Source of the DNA: Thraustochytrium sp. TN22
Lineage: Eukaryota > Sar > Bigyra > Thraustochytrida > Thraustochytriidae
Direction of reading: 5' to 3'
DNA: 64,000 nt
NCBI GenBank assembly: GCA_013306675.1
Contig: JABLUY010000012.1
Coordinates: 124,001-188,000, forward strand
Shown here in pieces: positions 38,881-47,757 of this stretch. The first letter of the stretch is position 1, and each line of letters begins with the position of its first letter. Under the pieces are notes generated by a model. It ran no database searches, was not told the origin of the DNA, and saw only the letters and a list, made by a program, of their open reading frames with translations. A program made the position numbers and the translations under genes.

Positions 38881-41664
38881 ATGCTGCGCGCGCGGTCGCG
38901 GTGGGGCGCGGGCAAGGGCGCGGTGGCGCTGGGCGAGTACGAGGAGCTGTGGCAGGGCCTGGGCGGGGAGCCCGCGGCGGAGCTGCTGCACGAGCTGGTC
39001 AAGGCGGCCGTGGACCTGGACAAGGAGCTGGGCGGCGGCGCGCGCGGCGGCAAGCGAGGCAGCGTGGATGCGGCGCGCAAGGAGTCCGCGCTGCGCGTGC
39101 TGGTGCAGACGCTCGAGTACGTGAGGCTCTTCGTGGACCTCGACTGCGGGTCGGCCAAGGTGGAGGACACGCGCCGGTTCTGTGAGACGAACGCACCGCA
39201 GAGCCACTCCAGCCTCGCGCGGAAGGTGCGCGAGGTGGTGCAGGCCGTGGTGCAGCGCCGGACGGACCCAAACCAGCACATGGTCAAGCAGGCGCTCGTT
39301 GGCGCGTCCACATGTGAGGCGGACCAGCAGCCCACCGACGACCTGATCGGCCACTTCATGTTCTCCTACCTGCGGCAATTCTTGCACCAGCCGGACCTGC
39401 GCACGGGCGCCATTGTCTACGAGACACTGCAGAGCCACATTGTAGCTATCGCTCACGCTTGCAAGGCCACGCCGCTCATCCTCAAGGACACCCTCATGTG
39501 CCTGCTGTACATCACGCGCGAGACGCTCGTGCTCTTTCCAGCGCACGCCGCGCTGGCCGGCGCGCTCGCGCAGATTGCCGCCGCCATGCGCGAAACAGTG
39601 CTGCTCTGGCCCAAGCCATACTGCACCTTTGCGCAGGACTTGCTGCGCCAGATCGAGCAGGAGCAGGCCAACCCGGGCTTCTCCCTGCGCAACCGCATGC
39701 TCGAGGAGCAGCCCAGCCTCGCGCCGGCGCGCCCCATCGCGCGGCTCTCGCGGTCGTCCTCGCGCGGCGGTAGCAGCAACGGCGGCGGCGGCCGCGGCGA
39801 CGCGCGGCCGCGCGTCACGCACGAGGTGACGCTCGTCGTGCACGACCCGGCACCGGAGGGCAAGCTGCTCCTCAAGGCGTGCCGCTCGCTGCTGCGGTCC
39901 GCGGAGCGGCAGGCACCCAACGCCGGCGGTCTGGAGCTCTCGCGTCGCGACCTTTTGGACAACGTGCTCCACCTCGGGCTCAAGTACGAGTCCGCCATGA
40001 CCGCTGCGCGTCTCGAGCGCCTGGCCGCGGACATCTCCGACGCGCACGTGGACGACCTGCTGGCGCTGCTACTCGAGCCGGAGGAATCCGAGGGCCCGGA
40101 GCAGGACCCAGAGGGCGTCGCGGCCTGGGCCCACTCCGTGGCGGACCGCCGCTGGCAGGCGCTCGGCAGCTTCTTGCCGGACCTGCAGCGCAGCGCGTTG
40201 CCGCGCTGGTACGAGGAGGGCACGACCAGCAAGCAGCACATTAGCGCGAATTCGCTCGAGAATCCGCAGCAGGGCGGCGCCGTAAACTTTCCGCATTGGC
40301 TCGAGGTCCCGCAGTGCAGCTTTAATGTGCACGGCCTTGAAGCCATGGCCTCGGACAGCGCCGCCGGCCCTCAGTGGTCGCGCGTCGACCGCCTCCTCTG
40401 CGTGGGCAACAATCAGTGCATGCAGCAGGTGCTGGGCTCCTTCCTCGCCGCCGCGCGCGACGAGGATGTGCGCCCGCCGCGCGCCGTCTACTTGGCGCCG
40501 GCCTTCGGCCTCAACGACCTCTGCGCCTTTTTCGCCTCGCACGACCCGTGGTACCGCAAGCACGTGTACGCGCCCTTTTGCGCCGCGCACAGCCAGTACC
40601 CGGCAGTCGAGGAAGCACCGGCACGACGCCGGCGGTCCGTGAGCCGGGATGAGGTGGACATTGACCTCGACGGCACCGTTTCGCCGCTGCGCCGGACACT
40701 CAGCCTGCTGTCGGACTACTGCCAGGGGGCGCGCGAGGTCTGCGAGGTCCAGGTGTTCGAGGCGCACCTGTACAGCAAAGCCCACGACCAAGATGCCAAG
40801 CCTTTCATGGTCGTGCCCTTCGTGTGCCGTCTCGAGGTGGGCCTCGGCGCCGCGGCGCAACTCTTCAGCGACCTCAAAGCCGGCCGCGACCGCGGCCGCG
40901 GCCGCTCCGTCAGCGTTAGCTCCGTCTCCTCGGCCGCCTCCTCCGCCTCCTCTGGCTTCTTCTCCACGTCCACCACCGGCGGTCAGTCCTCCGCGCTCTC
41001 CTCGCCCCCGCCCGCCGCCGCGCTGGGCAGCAACGCGGTCGGCGTTGGCGCCAGCGCCGCTGGCGTTGGCGCCAGCCCGGGCCCCTATCTGTTGCGGGAG
41101 CCCTGCGTCTGGGACGAGGCGCTCGTCGACCGCAACTTTGTCCGCGGCACTGGACACCACAGGGCCAACCTGCTTCCCGGCTCGCTGCCTTCCATCAAGG
41201 TCTCCATGGACGGCGTCTCACTGGACGGCACGCTGCTACCCAAGGTCAAGCTGCTCCCGCCTGGCGAGTACCTGTCCTTTGTGCTCGCCAACTGCCCCGC
41301 CTACTCCGCCTCTTCGCCCGACGCCGCGCCCACGCTCGCGCCGCTGCCCTACCTCAAGCACACCTCTCCCGTCAGCCCGCTCGAGCGCTGGCTGCACGTC
41401 TCCTGGATTGAGCAGCGCTCCTCGCAGAATCTCCACGAGCTCATGCGCAAGCGCGACAGCAAGAAGCCACGCGAGCTCGAGGGCCTTGCCGAGGCCATCG
41501 CCCGCGAGCACGACGTTTTCCAGGCGGTCAACGTAGAGCTCACCTCCGACCGCGACTTTCACATTTGCGTCGACGGCAACGTCTACGGTCCCCTGCAGCG
41601 CCTCAAGGTCGTCCCCGCCGCCCACACCCTTCCGGTCCAGACCTTTTTGCCTGTAGCGCCTTGA
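38881..41664 (+). CDS. Class IB PI3-kinase adaptor-like protein (PIK3R5/PIK3R6, p101/p84-like)
   Basis: A 927-residue protein whose conserved blocks follow the same order as vertebrate p84/p87 (PIK3R6) and p101 (PIK3R5), compared from memory. A helical N-terminus is followed by LPxPYCT-like KPYCTFAQDLLRQIEQEQAN (from residue 245) and then RNRMLEEQ. A segment LVVHDPAPEGKLLLKACRSL comes next, and then a Rossmann-like part with DRLLCVGNNQCMQQVLGSFL, AVYLAPAF, and FFASHDPWYRKHVYAPFC (about 549-566). The C-terminal beta-rich part includes LSDYCQGAREVCEVQVFEAH and DRDFHICVDG. In vertebrates these subunits tether p110γ to Gβγ at membranes. Low-complexity Ser/Arg/Ala inserts lie near 295-320 and 680-740. 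The ATG at 38881 begins the non-repetitive sequence. No kinase subunit lies in the window. Homology is inferred from motifs without a search. Confidence 0.65.
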   Translation: MLRARSRWGAGKGAVALGEYEELWQGLGGEPAAELLHELVKAAVDLDKELGGGARGGKRGSVDAARKESALRVLVQTLEYVRLFVDLDCGSAKVEDTRRFCETNAPQSHSSLARKVREVVQAVVQRRTDPNQHMVKQALVGASTCEADQQPTDDLIGHFMFSYLRQFLHQPDLRTGAIVYETLQSHIVAIAHACKATPLILKDTLMCLLYITRETLVLFPAHAALAGALAQIAAAMRETVLLWPKPYCTFAQDLLRQIEQEQANPGFSLRNRMLEEQPSLAPARPIARLSRSSSRGGSSNGGGGRGDARPRVTHEVTLVVHDPAPEGKLLLKACRSLLRSAERQAPNAGGLELSRRDLLDNVLHLGLKYESAMTAARLERLAADISDAHVDDLLALLLEPEESEGPEQDPEGVAAWAHSVADRRWQALGSFLPDLQRSALPRWYEEGTTSKQHISANSLENPQQGGAVNFPHWLEVPQCSFNVHGLEAMASDSAAGPQWSRVDRLLCVGNNQCMQQVLGSFLAAARDEDVRPPRAVYLAPAFGLNDLCAFFASHDPWYRKHVYAPFCAAHSQYPAVEEAPARRRRSVSRDEVDIDLDGTVSPLRRTLSLLSDYCQGAREVCEVQVFEAHLYSKAHDQDAKPFMVVPFVCRLEVGLGAAAQLFSDLKAGRDRGRGRSVSVSSVSSAASSASSGFFSTSTTGGQSSALSSPPPAAALGSNAVGVGASAAGVGASPGPYLLREPCVWDEALVDRNFVRGTGHHRANLLPGSLPSIKVSMDGVSLDGTLLPKVKLLPPGEYLSFVLANCPAYSASSPDAAPTLAPLPYLKHTSPVSPLERWLHVSWIEQRSSQNLHELMRKRDSKKPRELEGLAEAIAREHDVFQAVNVELTSDRDFHICVDGNVYGPLQRLKVVPAAHTLPVQTFLPVAP

Positions 41665-41695
41665 CCCGGAGCTGCTCGAGCTAAGAGGTAGTCTT

Positions 41696-41713
41696 GTAGC
41701 TCTAGCTAGAGCT
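41696..41713. repeat. 18-base perfect palindrome
   Basis: TAGCTCTAGCTAGAGCTA, self-complementary over all 18 bases, lies about 32 bases after the stop of the PI3K-adaptor-like gene. It contains the recurring intergenic core CTAGCTAG. Confidence 0.7.
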
Positions 41714-41727
41714 AGCATGCGATTCCA

Positions 41728-41840
41728 CGATGTGATGTACATGTCTTTTTCGCGACGATGCGATGTCCGTGTCTTTTTCGCGACGATGTAATGTACATGT
41801 CTTCCTCGCGACGACGTGATGTACATGTGTCTTCCTCGCT
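41728..41840. repeat. 28-base tandem repeat, four copies
   Basis: The unit begins CGATGTGATGTACATGTCTT and continues TTTCGCGA. Copies begin at 41728, 41756, 41784 and 41812 with a few differences each. Three copies contain the palindrome TGTACA or its extended form ATGTACAT. It is non-coding on the plus strand. Confidence 0.85.
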
Positions 41841-42285
41841 CTCCCCACTCTCCTGCGCCACCTCGCGACGATTGCCACCTTGCCCTGGCCCTTCCATATG
41901 CAAATCAGCGACGCCACGCACACGTGTTGCTTGCGTCTCGCATGCGATCCAGCGAAGCGATGGGACGGAGCGGGGCGCCTCCCCGAAGCTCCGGCACGTG
42001 GCCAGCTAGCTGACACGGACAGCGAGCGCCCCTCAAGAGGCTGCAAGCGCTTCGGATCGCAGCGCGTCCCACTCCCAGCTGTGCTTCGTCGTCCCACGGC
42101 GGCGGGACCCGAGGCCGCTGTCCCTCGCCGTCAACCGTTGAGACCGCGGCATTGCAGCCTCAAGGGCGCATGCTCGAGGGCGCGCGCGGCAGGCAGAACC
42201 CGAGCGAGGGCGCGGAGCACGCGGAGCAGGGCGTCGAGCGTGCGCGCTTCGCACCGGCAGGCCTCAGCTCGAGCGAGAGAGCGGC

Positions 42286-43263
42286 ATGCTGACGATGCTG
42301 CGGGCCGCGACGCTAGCGCTCGTCGTGGCCGGCGCGACGGCGGCGCTCGTGACGGGAGGCGGGCCGGTGGCGGCGGCGACCAGCAGCGAGTGCGTGGATG
42401 TGGGCGCGGGCGCAGCGGCGGGCTGCCTGCGCGAGCTGACGGACGATACCTTCGAGGCGTTCCTAGACGCGAGCGTGGTGTCGGCGGTGCTCTTCTTCGA
42501 GAAGGACAACGAGGCGTTCCGCGTGGCGGAGGCCGAGTTCCAGGACGCTGCGGCGCGCGCTGCAGAGCAGACAAACCTGTCGGTGGCCACCATGCACATT
42601 GGGTCAAACCCGCGATCGGCGCGGGCGGTGTCGGCGACCGGGCCCATCTCTGTCAAGCTCTTCGATAGCCGCCTGCGCTCGGAGAACTACCATGACCTGT
42701 ACGCGCTGCACATGCAGGGGCCGAGCTATCGTATCACAGGCGAGGCGCTGCACGCGCTCATGTCAGAGTACCTGCAGAACAGCACAGGACACGAAGACCT
42801 TGATCGCGCATCGCGCGACTTCGCCTCGCACGTGCTGCAGAGACGCACGGAGGAGGCCCAGGCCGTGCTGTCGAAAGCACGCACGGCGGCCGAGCAGCTA
42901 CGCAATGGCGACAAGTACGTCTCGGCGATGGAGTCTGTGCTGGGCCAGGGGCTTTATGTGATCGCCAAGGCGTTCAATGACGTTTCGCTGCAGCTTGGCA
43001 ACGCGGCGCAGCCGCAGGCATCGGCGCCGCGGCTCTCACTCGAGCAGCGCGCCGAGGCGCTCCTCTTCATGCACATTTCCAGCGAGCTGAGCAAGCCTTT
43101 GCTTGGTGGCGGCGCGGGCGTGCCCATCTTCAAGCGCAAGGTGGCAGACGGGGCTAGCAAGGCGCTAGGGTCCGGGCCCAACGGGGAGGCACTTGCTCGC
43201 GAGGCGCAAAAGGCGGCCGCTGCACGCGCTGCCGCGCAGCTCGAGGGCACGGCGCTGGAATAA
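42286..43263 (+). CDS. ERp29-like ER protein (redox-inactive thioredoxin fold plus ERp29 C-domain)
   Basis: A 325-residue protein with a signal peptide (LRAATLALVVAGATAALV). Residues about 45-160 look like a thioredoxin fold (LTDDTFEAFLDASVVSAVLF, then LSVATMHIG), but the redox CxxC is absent, as in ERp29 and PDI-D-type proteins. The region about 165-235 (LDRASRDFASHVLQRRTEEA and DKYVSAMESVLGQGLYVIAK) resembles the all-helical ERp29 C-terminal domain. Such proteins act as escorts or chaperones in the ER. No KDEL-like retention signal is present; it ends LEGTALE, so retention would need a partner. It overlaps closely in its 3' flank with the convergent ankyrin gene (33 bases). An alternative start at 42295 would change little. 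Confidence 0.65.
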   Translation: MLTMLRAATLALVVAGATAALVTGGGPVAAATSSECVDVGAGAAAGCLRELTDDTFEAFLDASVVSAVLFFEKDNEAFRVAEAEFQDAAARAAEQTNLSVATMHIGSNPRSARAVSATGPISVKLFDSRLRSENYHDLYALHMQGPSYRITGEALHALMSEYLQNSTGHEDLDRASRDFASHVLQRRTEEAQAVLSKARTAAEQLRNGDKYVSAMESVLGQGLYVIAKAFNDVSLQLGNAAQPQASAPRLSLEQRAEALLFMHISSELSKPLLGGGAGVPIFKRKVADGASKALGSGPNGEALAREAQKAAAARAAAQLEGTALE

Positions 43264-43295
43264 GATTGACAACATAAAGAGCAAACAGACCTGTA

Positions 43296-44519
43296 CTAGC
43301 ACTCCATGGCTTCCAACGACGCAAAGAGTCTCGTCCGGAGCGCGCGCCGGACGCCCGCGGCGCAGTACTGGGCCGCCAGACTCGTGGCGGCCTCTTTCAC
43401 GGCGATCGGCGCGCTGCGGTGCATGGCGATCTGCATACGGCGCGCCGCCACCAGTCGTGAGTGCGCGAGACGTTCTGCCTCACGCCGTGCCTCGTCGGCC
43501 TCAAAGGCGGCCTCCTCCGCCGCCTTGACGCGCCCTTCGAGGGTTCGAAGCCGGACGGAGCGCGGACTCTGCGCGCGGCGCGCCTGCTGCGCGAGGTACT
43601 CCTGACGCCGCTGCACGGCCTGGACGGAGGACTGGATGAGCTTGTCAAAATGTGCATTCTCACGCGTGGCGACGTCCAGAGAACGCTCCGCCTCTCGCAC
43701 CTGGTCGCGAAGGCCTTGGGCCTCGAAGTGCGCGTCGCCCAGGTCGTGCTCGACGCGGCGACGCCGCGCGTTGGCCTCCTGCACGAGCGCCTCGAGGTCA
43801 GCGCCTCGGCGTTGCTCCGCCAGCACCTCCTCTTTGAGCGCCGCAATGGTCTGGTCCCGGCACGCCAGTGCGGCCTGCAGATCGCAGACCTGCGCCTCGA
43901 GCGCGTCCCGCGAGAGGGCGCTGGCCGCGGCGGTGCGCTCGGATCGCGAGAGGTCCACTCGGCTCACATTCGTGGCCAGGATAGAGCTCGCAAGCGCGCG
44001 ACGTACCTCGGCCACGTCGGCCAGGCCCTGCAGGTGGTGGGCGTGCATCGCGTGGAGCGCGTCTGCGAAGCGGCGCTTGGCCGCAAAGTCAGCAGGGGTC
44101 GTGCCCTGCGTCGTCTCTGCGCGCAGGCTCGCCCCACGCTGCACTAGGTAGAGCGACAGCAGCTCGTGCCGCTCGTACACAGCCTCATGCAACGGTGTTG
44201 TGCCATCGTTCCCTCTCGCGCACACGTCCGCGCCGGCCTGCACGAGCGCCTGTGCCACCGCAAAGTGGCCCTTTTGGCACGCCACGTGCAGCGCCGTGTA
44301 GCCGTGATACGCTTCGTTAGCCCACGCCACCGCCACTCCGCCCTCCGGCCCGCCAGCCAGCGCTTGTACCAGGCCTGCGTCGCCCGCGCGCGCCGCCTTC
44401 CACAGCGCCTCGCACGGGTCGCCTTTCGCCATGACCTCCACGAAGCGCGCCACCTCGCCGTCGGCCGGCGCCGGCGGCCGGGAGGCGCGCGGCAGCGGCG
44501 CGAGCCTCGCGCGCCGCAT
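43296..44519 (-). CDS. Ankyrin-repeat protein with C-terminal coiled coil
   Basis: A 407-residue protein. Ankyrin repeats occupy about 35-150; the best units are HGYTALHVACQKGHFAVAQA and DGTTPLHEAVYERHELLSLY, followed by a weaker TTQGTTPADFAAKRRFADAL. A long, heavily charged coiled coil (about 205-375, Arg/Ala/Glu-rich) follows, ending in a basic helical tail. It probably works as a protein-binding adaptor or scaffold; no catalytic domain is visible. The ATG at 44517-44519 precedes a Pro/Arg-rich N-terminus. It lies tail-to-tail with the ERp29-like gene. Confidence 0.72.
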   Translation of the reverse strand: MRRARLAPLPRASRPPAPADGEVARFVEVMAKGDPCEALWKAARAGDAGLVQALAGGPEGGVAVAWANEAYHGYTALHVACQKGHFAVAQALVQAGADVCARGNDGTTPLHEAVYERHELLSLYLVQRGASLRAETTQGTTPADFAAKRRFADALHAMHAHHLQGLADVAEVRRALASSILATNVSRVDLSRSERTAAASALSRDALEAQVCDLQAALACRDQTIAALKEEVLAEQRRGADLEALVQEANARRRRVEHDLGDAHFEAQGLRDQVREAERSLDVATRENAHFDKLIQSSVQAVQRRQEYLAQQARRAQSPRSVRLRTLEGRVKAAEEAAFEADEARREAERLAHSRLVAARRMQIAMHRSAPIAVKEAATSLAAQYCAAGVRRALRTRLFASLEAMEC

Positions 44520-47500
44520 CGCGTGAGCTGCCGGCTGCTACACGCCAGCTGCAGCACGCGCGATGCAAGCTCGAGGCCCTCGTCGCCGCCCCTGATGCGG
44601 CTCCTGCAGTGCTGCTGGTGCTGGTGCTGGTGCTGCTGCGCGGAGGTCCGCGGCACAGAAACCGAGCCCCACACGAGGTGTGCACCGGGGACACTGCGCT
44701 GCGGCGATGCGGCGGCGTGACCGCCGGCGGCAGCGGCGGCGACGCTGACACGGAAGCTCCGAGCTGGCTACCTGCGTAGGGCCAGACAGCGATTCGGAGC
44801 ACTCTGTACGTGGCTGGTGTGAAGCAGCTCGCTGGCCATCGCCGAAGGCGCCCGAGAAGGACTGGGCTTAGTCTTCTGCGCCGCTGCCGACTTGCATCAA
44901 CGAAGTCTGAGCGCACAAGGGCCAACACAAACTGTCACCTACGAAAAGGACGCTCTCTGCGTGAACGGAGACGGAAGCATCGCTAGAGAAGAGCTTGGCA
45001 AGATCGCTGTTGACGACGCAGAGGAGAAGAACATCATGGAGTCGGAGAACTGCGCACGCTTCCACAAAATATCAGACGAAGGCCGCCACCTAGCTAGCTT
45101 CTTAGAGAGGCTAAACAGAGTAGCGGCGCGTCATTCGAAGGATTCCATAAAATTTCGAAGGAGGGATTGCATCTTGTTGTCATCTGTGTGTCTGCAAGTC
45201 GCCCCCTTTTCCGGACTCGAGCCATCTGGAGTTCGTGGTAGCCCACAGGTGGTAGCCCAGGCAGTGGGCCACAGCGGCCTCCAAGCCAGACGTATGCTCC
45301 GCTGCAGACCTCGCTGCACGCGCGGCGAACGACGAGGCTCACCCTGCATCGTTCACACACTCCCCGGACGTCCGAGAGAGTCAATCTTGCCCCCGAGCAT
45401 CCTGAATAGTCATCAGCAGCGCGTCCCGCCGACGCCTGCGACCACGACGGCATGGCCTGGTGCGCGCGTTGTCGTTTATCGCGCGGCCACGAGCTGGAGG
45501 AAGTCCACGACCTGCTGCAAGCTCGCAAGCGCAGCTGGCTGGGAAGCGGGCGAGCACTGCACGCGAGTGCCAACGCGCCACTGCGCAAGCAAGCCCAGGG
45601 AGGCGCAGCGCACCTACCTCGGAAGCCTCCTCGCCGCGCTGTGGCGCCGCCGCCCAGCGCCTCGCCTAGCTGCCGACCCTCGCGCAGTCGCGTCGCGCCA
45701 CGCGACGCGCCGCCACTGGCAGGCAAGCTGAAGCCCGGAAGCGTGGCTCGGCACTGGCAGGGAAGCGGGGAGAAGCTGGTTGCGACGACCCGCTGTGAAT
45801 CGCGCATTGCACGCGCTCGAGGCGACCACGTGAGTGCGCGCCGTTCGCGCCGGGGCGCAGGTCGAGCTGGCTGCCCGCTACGCCATACGTTGTAGCGCCC
45901 GAGCTCAGGCTCGATGCAGATGGTTCTCTCGCAGCAACATGCGCGCGTCCTCGCGGCACGAGTCCACAGGCTCTCGCTGAGTCACGCGCCCGCTGTGCAA
46001 GTGCCGCCGGCCTGTGCCACTGTGGCGCAGCGCACACAGTCCAGTCGTCGCCCTGTTTGGAAGTAACTCCTGCCCTGACTGTGAGTGAAACTTTGATCTC
46101 CGTAATCCACCTGGGAGAGCGGAGAGAGCTCCCCCAGCGTTTGCCATCGAGATGGGAGCTCACGGCGGCGCAAGGCGGCGCCCATCACCTTGCTGAGCGT
46201 CCGTGGGTCTCGAGAGAGGCCTGAGTCGGGAGCCACGAATCCCTCTGAGAAGTCCTGTAGCGATGCGGATTCTGCACGCCGCGCCAGTCCGGCGTTTCGT
46301 CAACCTTTGAACGCCAAGCCTTCCTCTGCTCTCGAGATGAGCAGATTGTGAGGCAAGGAGGAGCGTGCGAACTGCAACCTGGTCATGTCCCCAGCTTGGC
46401 GCGGCGGCGAGCAGACGACGCGTAGGGTAGACTGAGTCTACAGTTACCTCCTGGCCAACGTCCTCCGGGAATGGTACGCTGCTCTGCCTCTGAGCTTGCT
46501 GAGGACGCTAGCGAGCTGCGCCGTCATGCTGCACGCGATCTCCGCCCGTTTCGATGCTCGGTGCGACCTACGCGGCCGACTCTCGCTGCGTCGAGCCAGG
46601 CTTAGCTCGCACGTCGTGACCAGGCCAACAGGCGTCCTTGAAACTGCACCAAGTGTCAAGCCTATTACATCCAGGCTCTTGATGGCGACGAAGCCGCGCA
46701 GAGGGCACTCGACCGTGCTTACCGTTTGGTCGCAACCTTCACGAAACCGGCGACCACGCGGCTGCTCCCGCTCGGCCAAGCCTGACCCCAGCCTCGTCCC
46801 GGAGCCATCGCAGCTGCCAGCGCTCGTCGCAGCCGAGCACAAGCTCCCCGATAGCTTGCGTGCCACGTGCAGTGGACAGGCTCGACTTTGATCGTTCGAG
46901 CCCTTTCGGTTTCACCCCGCGCCGCGGCCCGCGCCGTGGCGCGTCGTCCAGCCTCATCCCTCGGCCGAGCCGGCCGTGCGCCGCGCGGTCGCAGCCGCGC
47001 CGCCGCCGCCCGCGCCCGCGCCCGCGAGTGGCCTCTTCGCCGGGCGATTTGATCTGCCTGCGCTGCTTGCTTCGCGGCCGCGGCACACCCACCTAACCGT
47101 CACCCATCATCGCTGCCCATCTCCGCCGGACGGCCCAGAGACAAAGCGCCCCGGCGACGTCCCGGCTCGCGTGGTTTCGCTCCATGGCGTTGGAGGCGTC
47201 GCGCAGCGGACGGCGCGGGGCTTTGGCTTCTTGCAGCGTTTCGACGTTTCGTCCATGGCGAAGGTCTTACCACTCGCACGCGTCAGAGCTTGGCAGGCCG
47301 GAAGGCCCGAGACGGAGAGCGAGACACGGACGGTTTCGCGGTGCATGGTGCAAGTTTGGACATTGATCGCGGCTGTACTGCTCCTGAACTCTTCTGGCGA
47401 CAGAGACGCACGCCTCTCGCTCGTCACTGTGGATCGTAAGAGAGACGACTCTCAACCCCTCGAGCGCCAGAGGACGCTCCTCTGGCTCGCCACTGACAAA

Positions 47501-47757
47501 CGCAAGCTCCCAGCGAGCTCGTGCTCTCTCAAGTTTTCCAGAGAGGGGCCCGGCTTGCGTAGCGCGCGCGCGGCTCGGCAGCAAACCCGATTGCGTCAAG
47601 CAAGCGGGGGCAGCAGCGATCGCAAGCGGTCTCGGCAGCAGGAGCAGCAGCAGGAGCAGCAGCAGGAGCGAGCAAGGGCAGACAGGAGGGAAGCGCAGCA
47701 GAGGTTGCAGCGCAGCAGCGACCGGGCAATCTCTTCGAGACTAACCCTTTCTACATC
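44520..47757. other. Gene-poor stretch, 3.2 kb
   Basis: Upstream of both the ankyrin gene (-) and the coiled-coil gene (+). Base composition is milder than in the flanking coding DNA, with no frame beyond about 280 codons, no recognisable domain and no clear splice-linked exons. Motifs seen are TAGCTAGCT (45091) and CACTGGCAG (45713, 45752). A CAGCAG/GAGCAG tract (47635-47675) lies just before the next gene. A spliced or non-coding RNA gene cannot be excluded by eye. Confidence 0.4.

Larger units (their letters stand above)
41665..42285. other. Intergenic, 0.6 kb, with palindrome and 28-base repeats
   Basis: Between the PI3K-adaptor-like gene and the ERp29-like gene. It carries an 18-base perfect palindrome, the four-copy 28-base repeat and a CAGCTAGCTG palindrome at 42003-42012. 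No gene seen. Confidence 0.45.
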
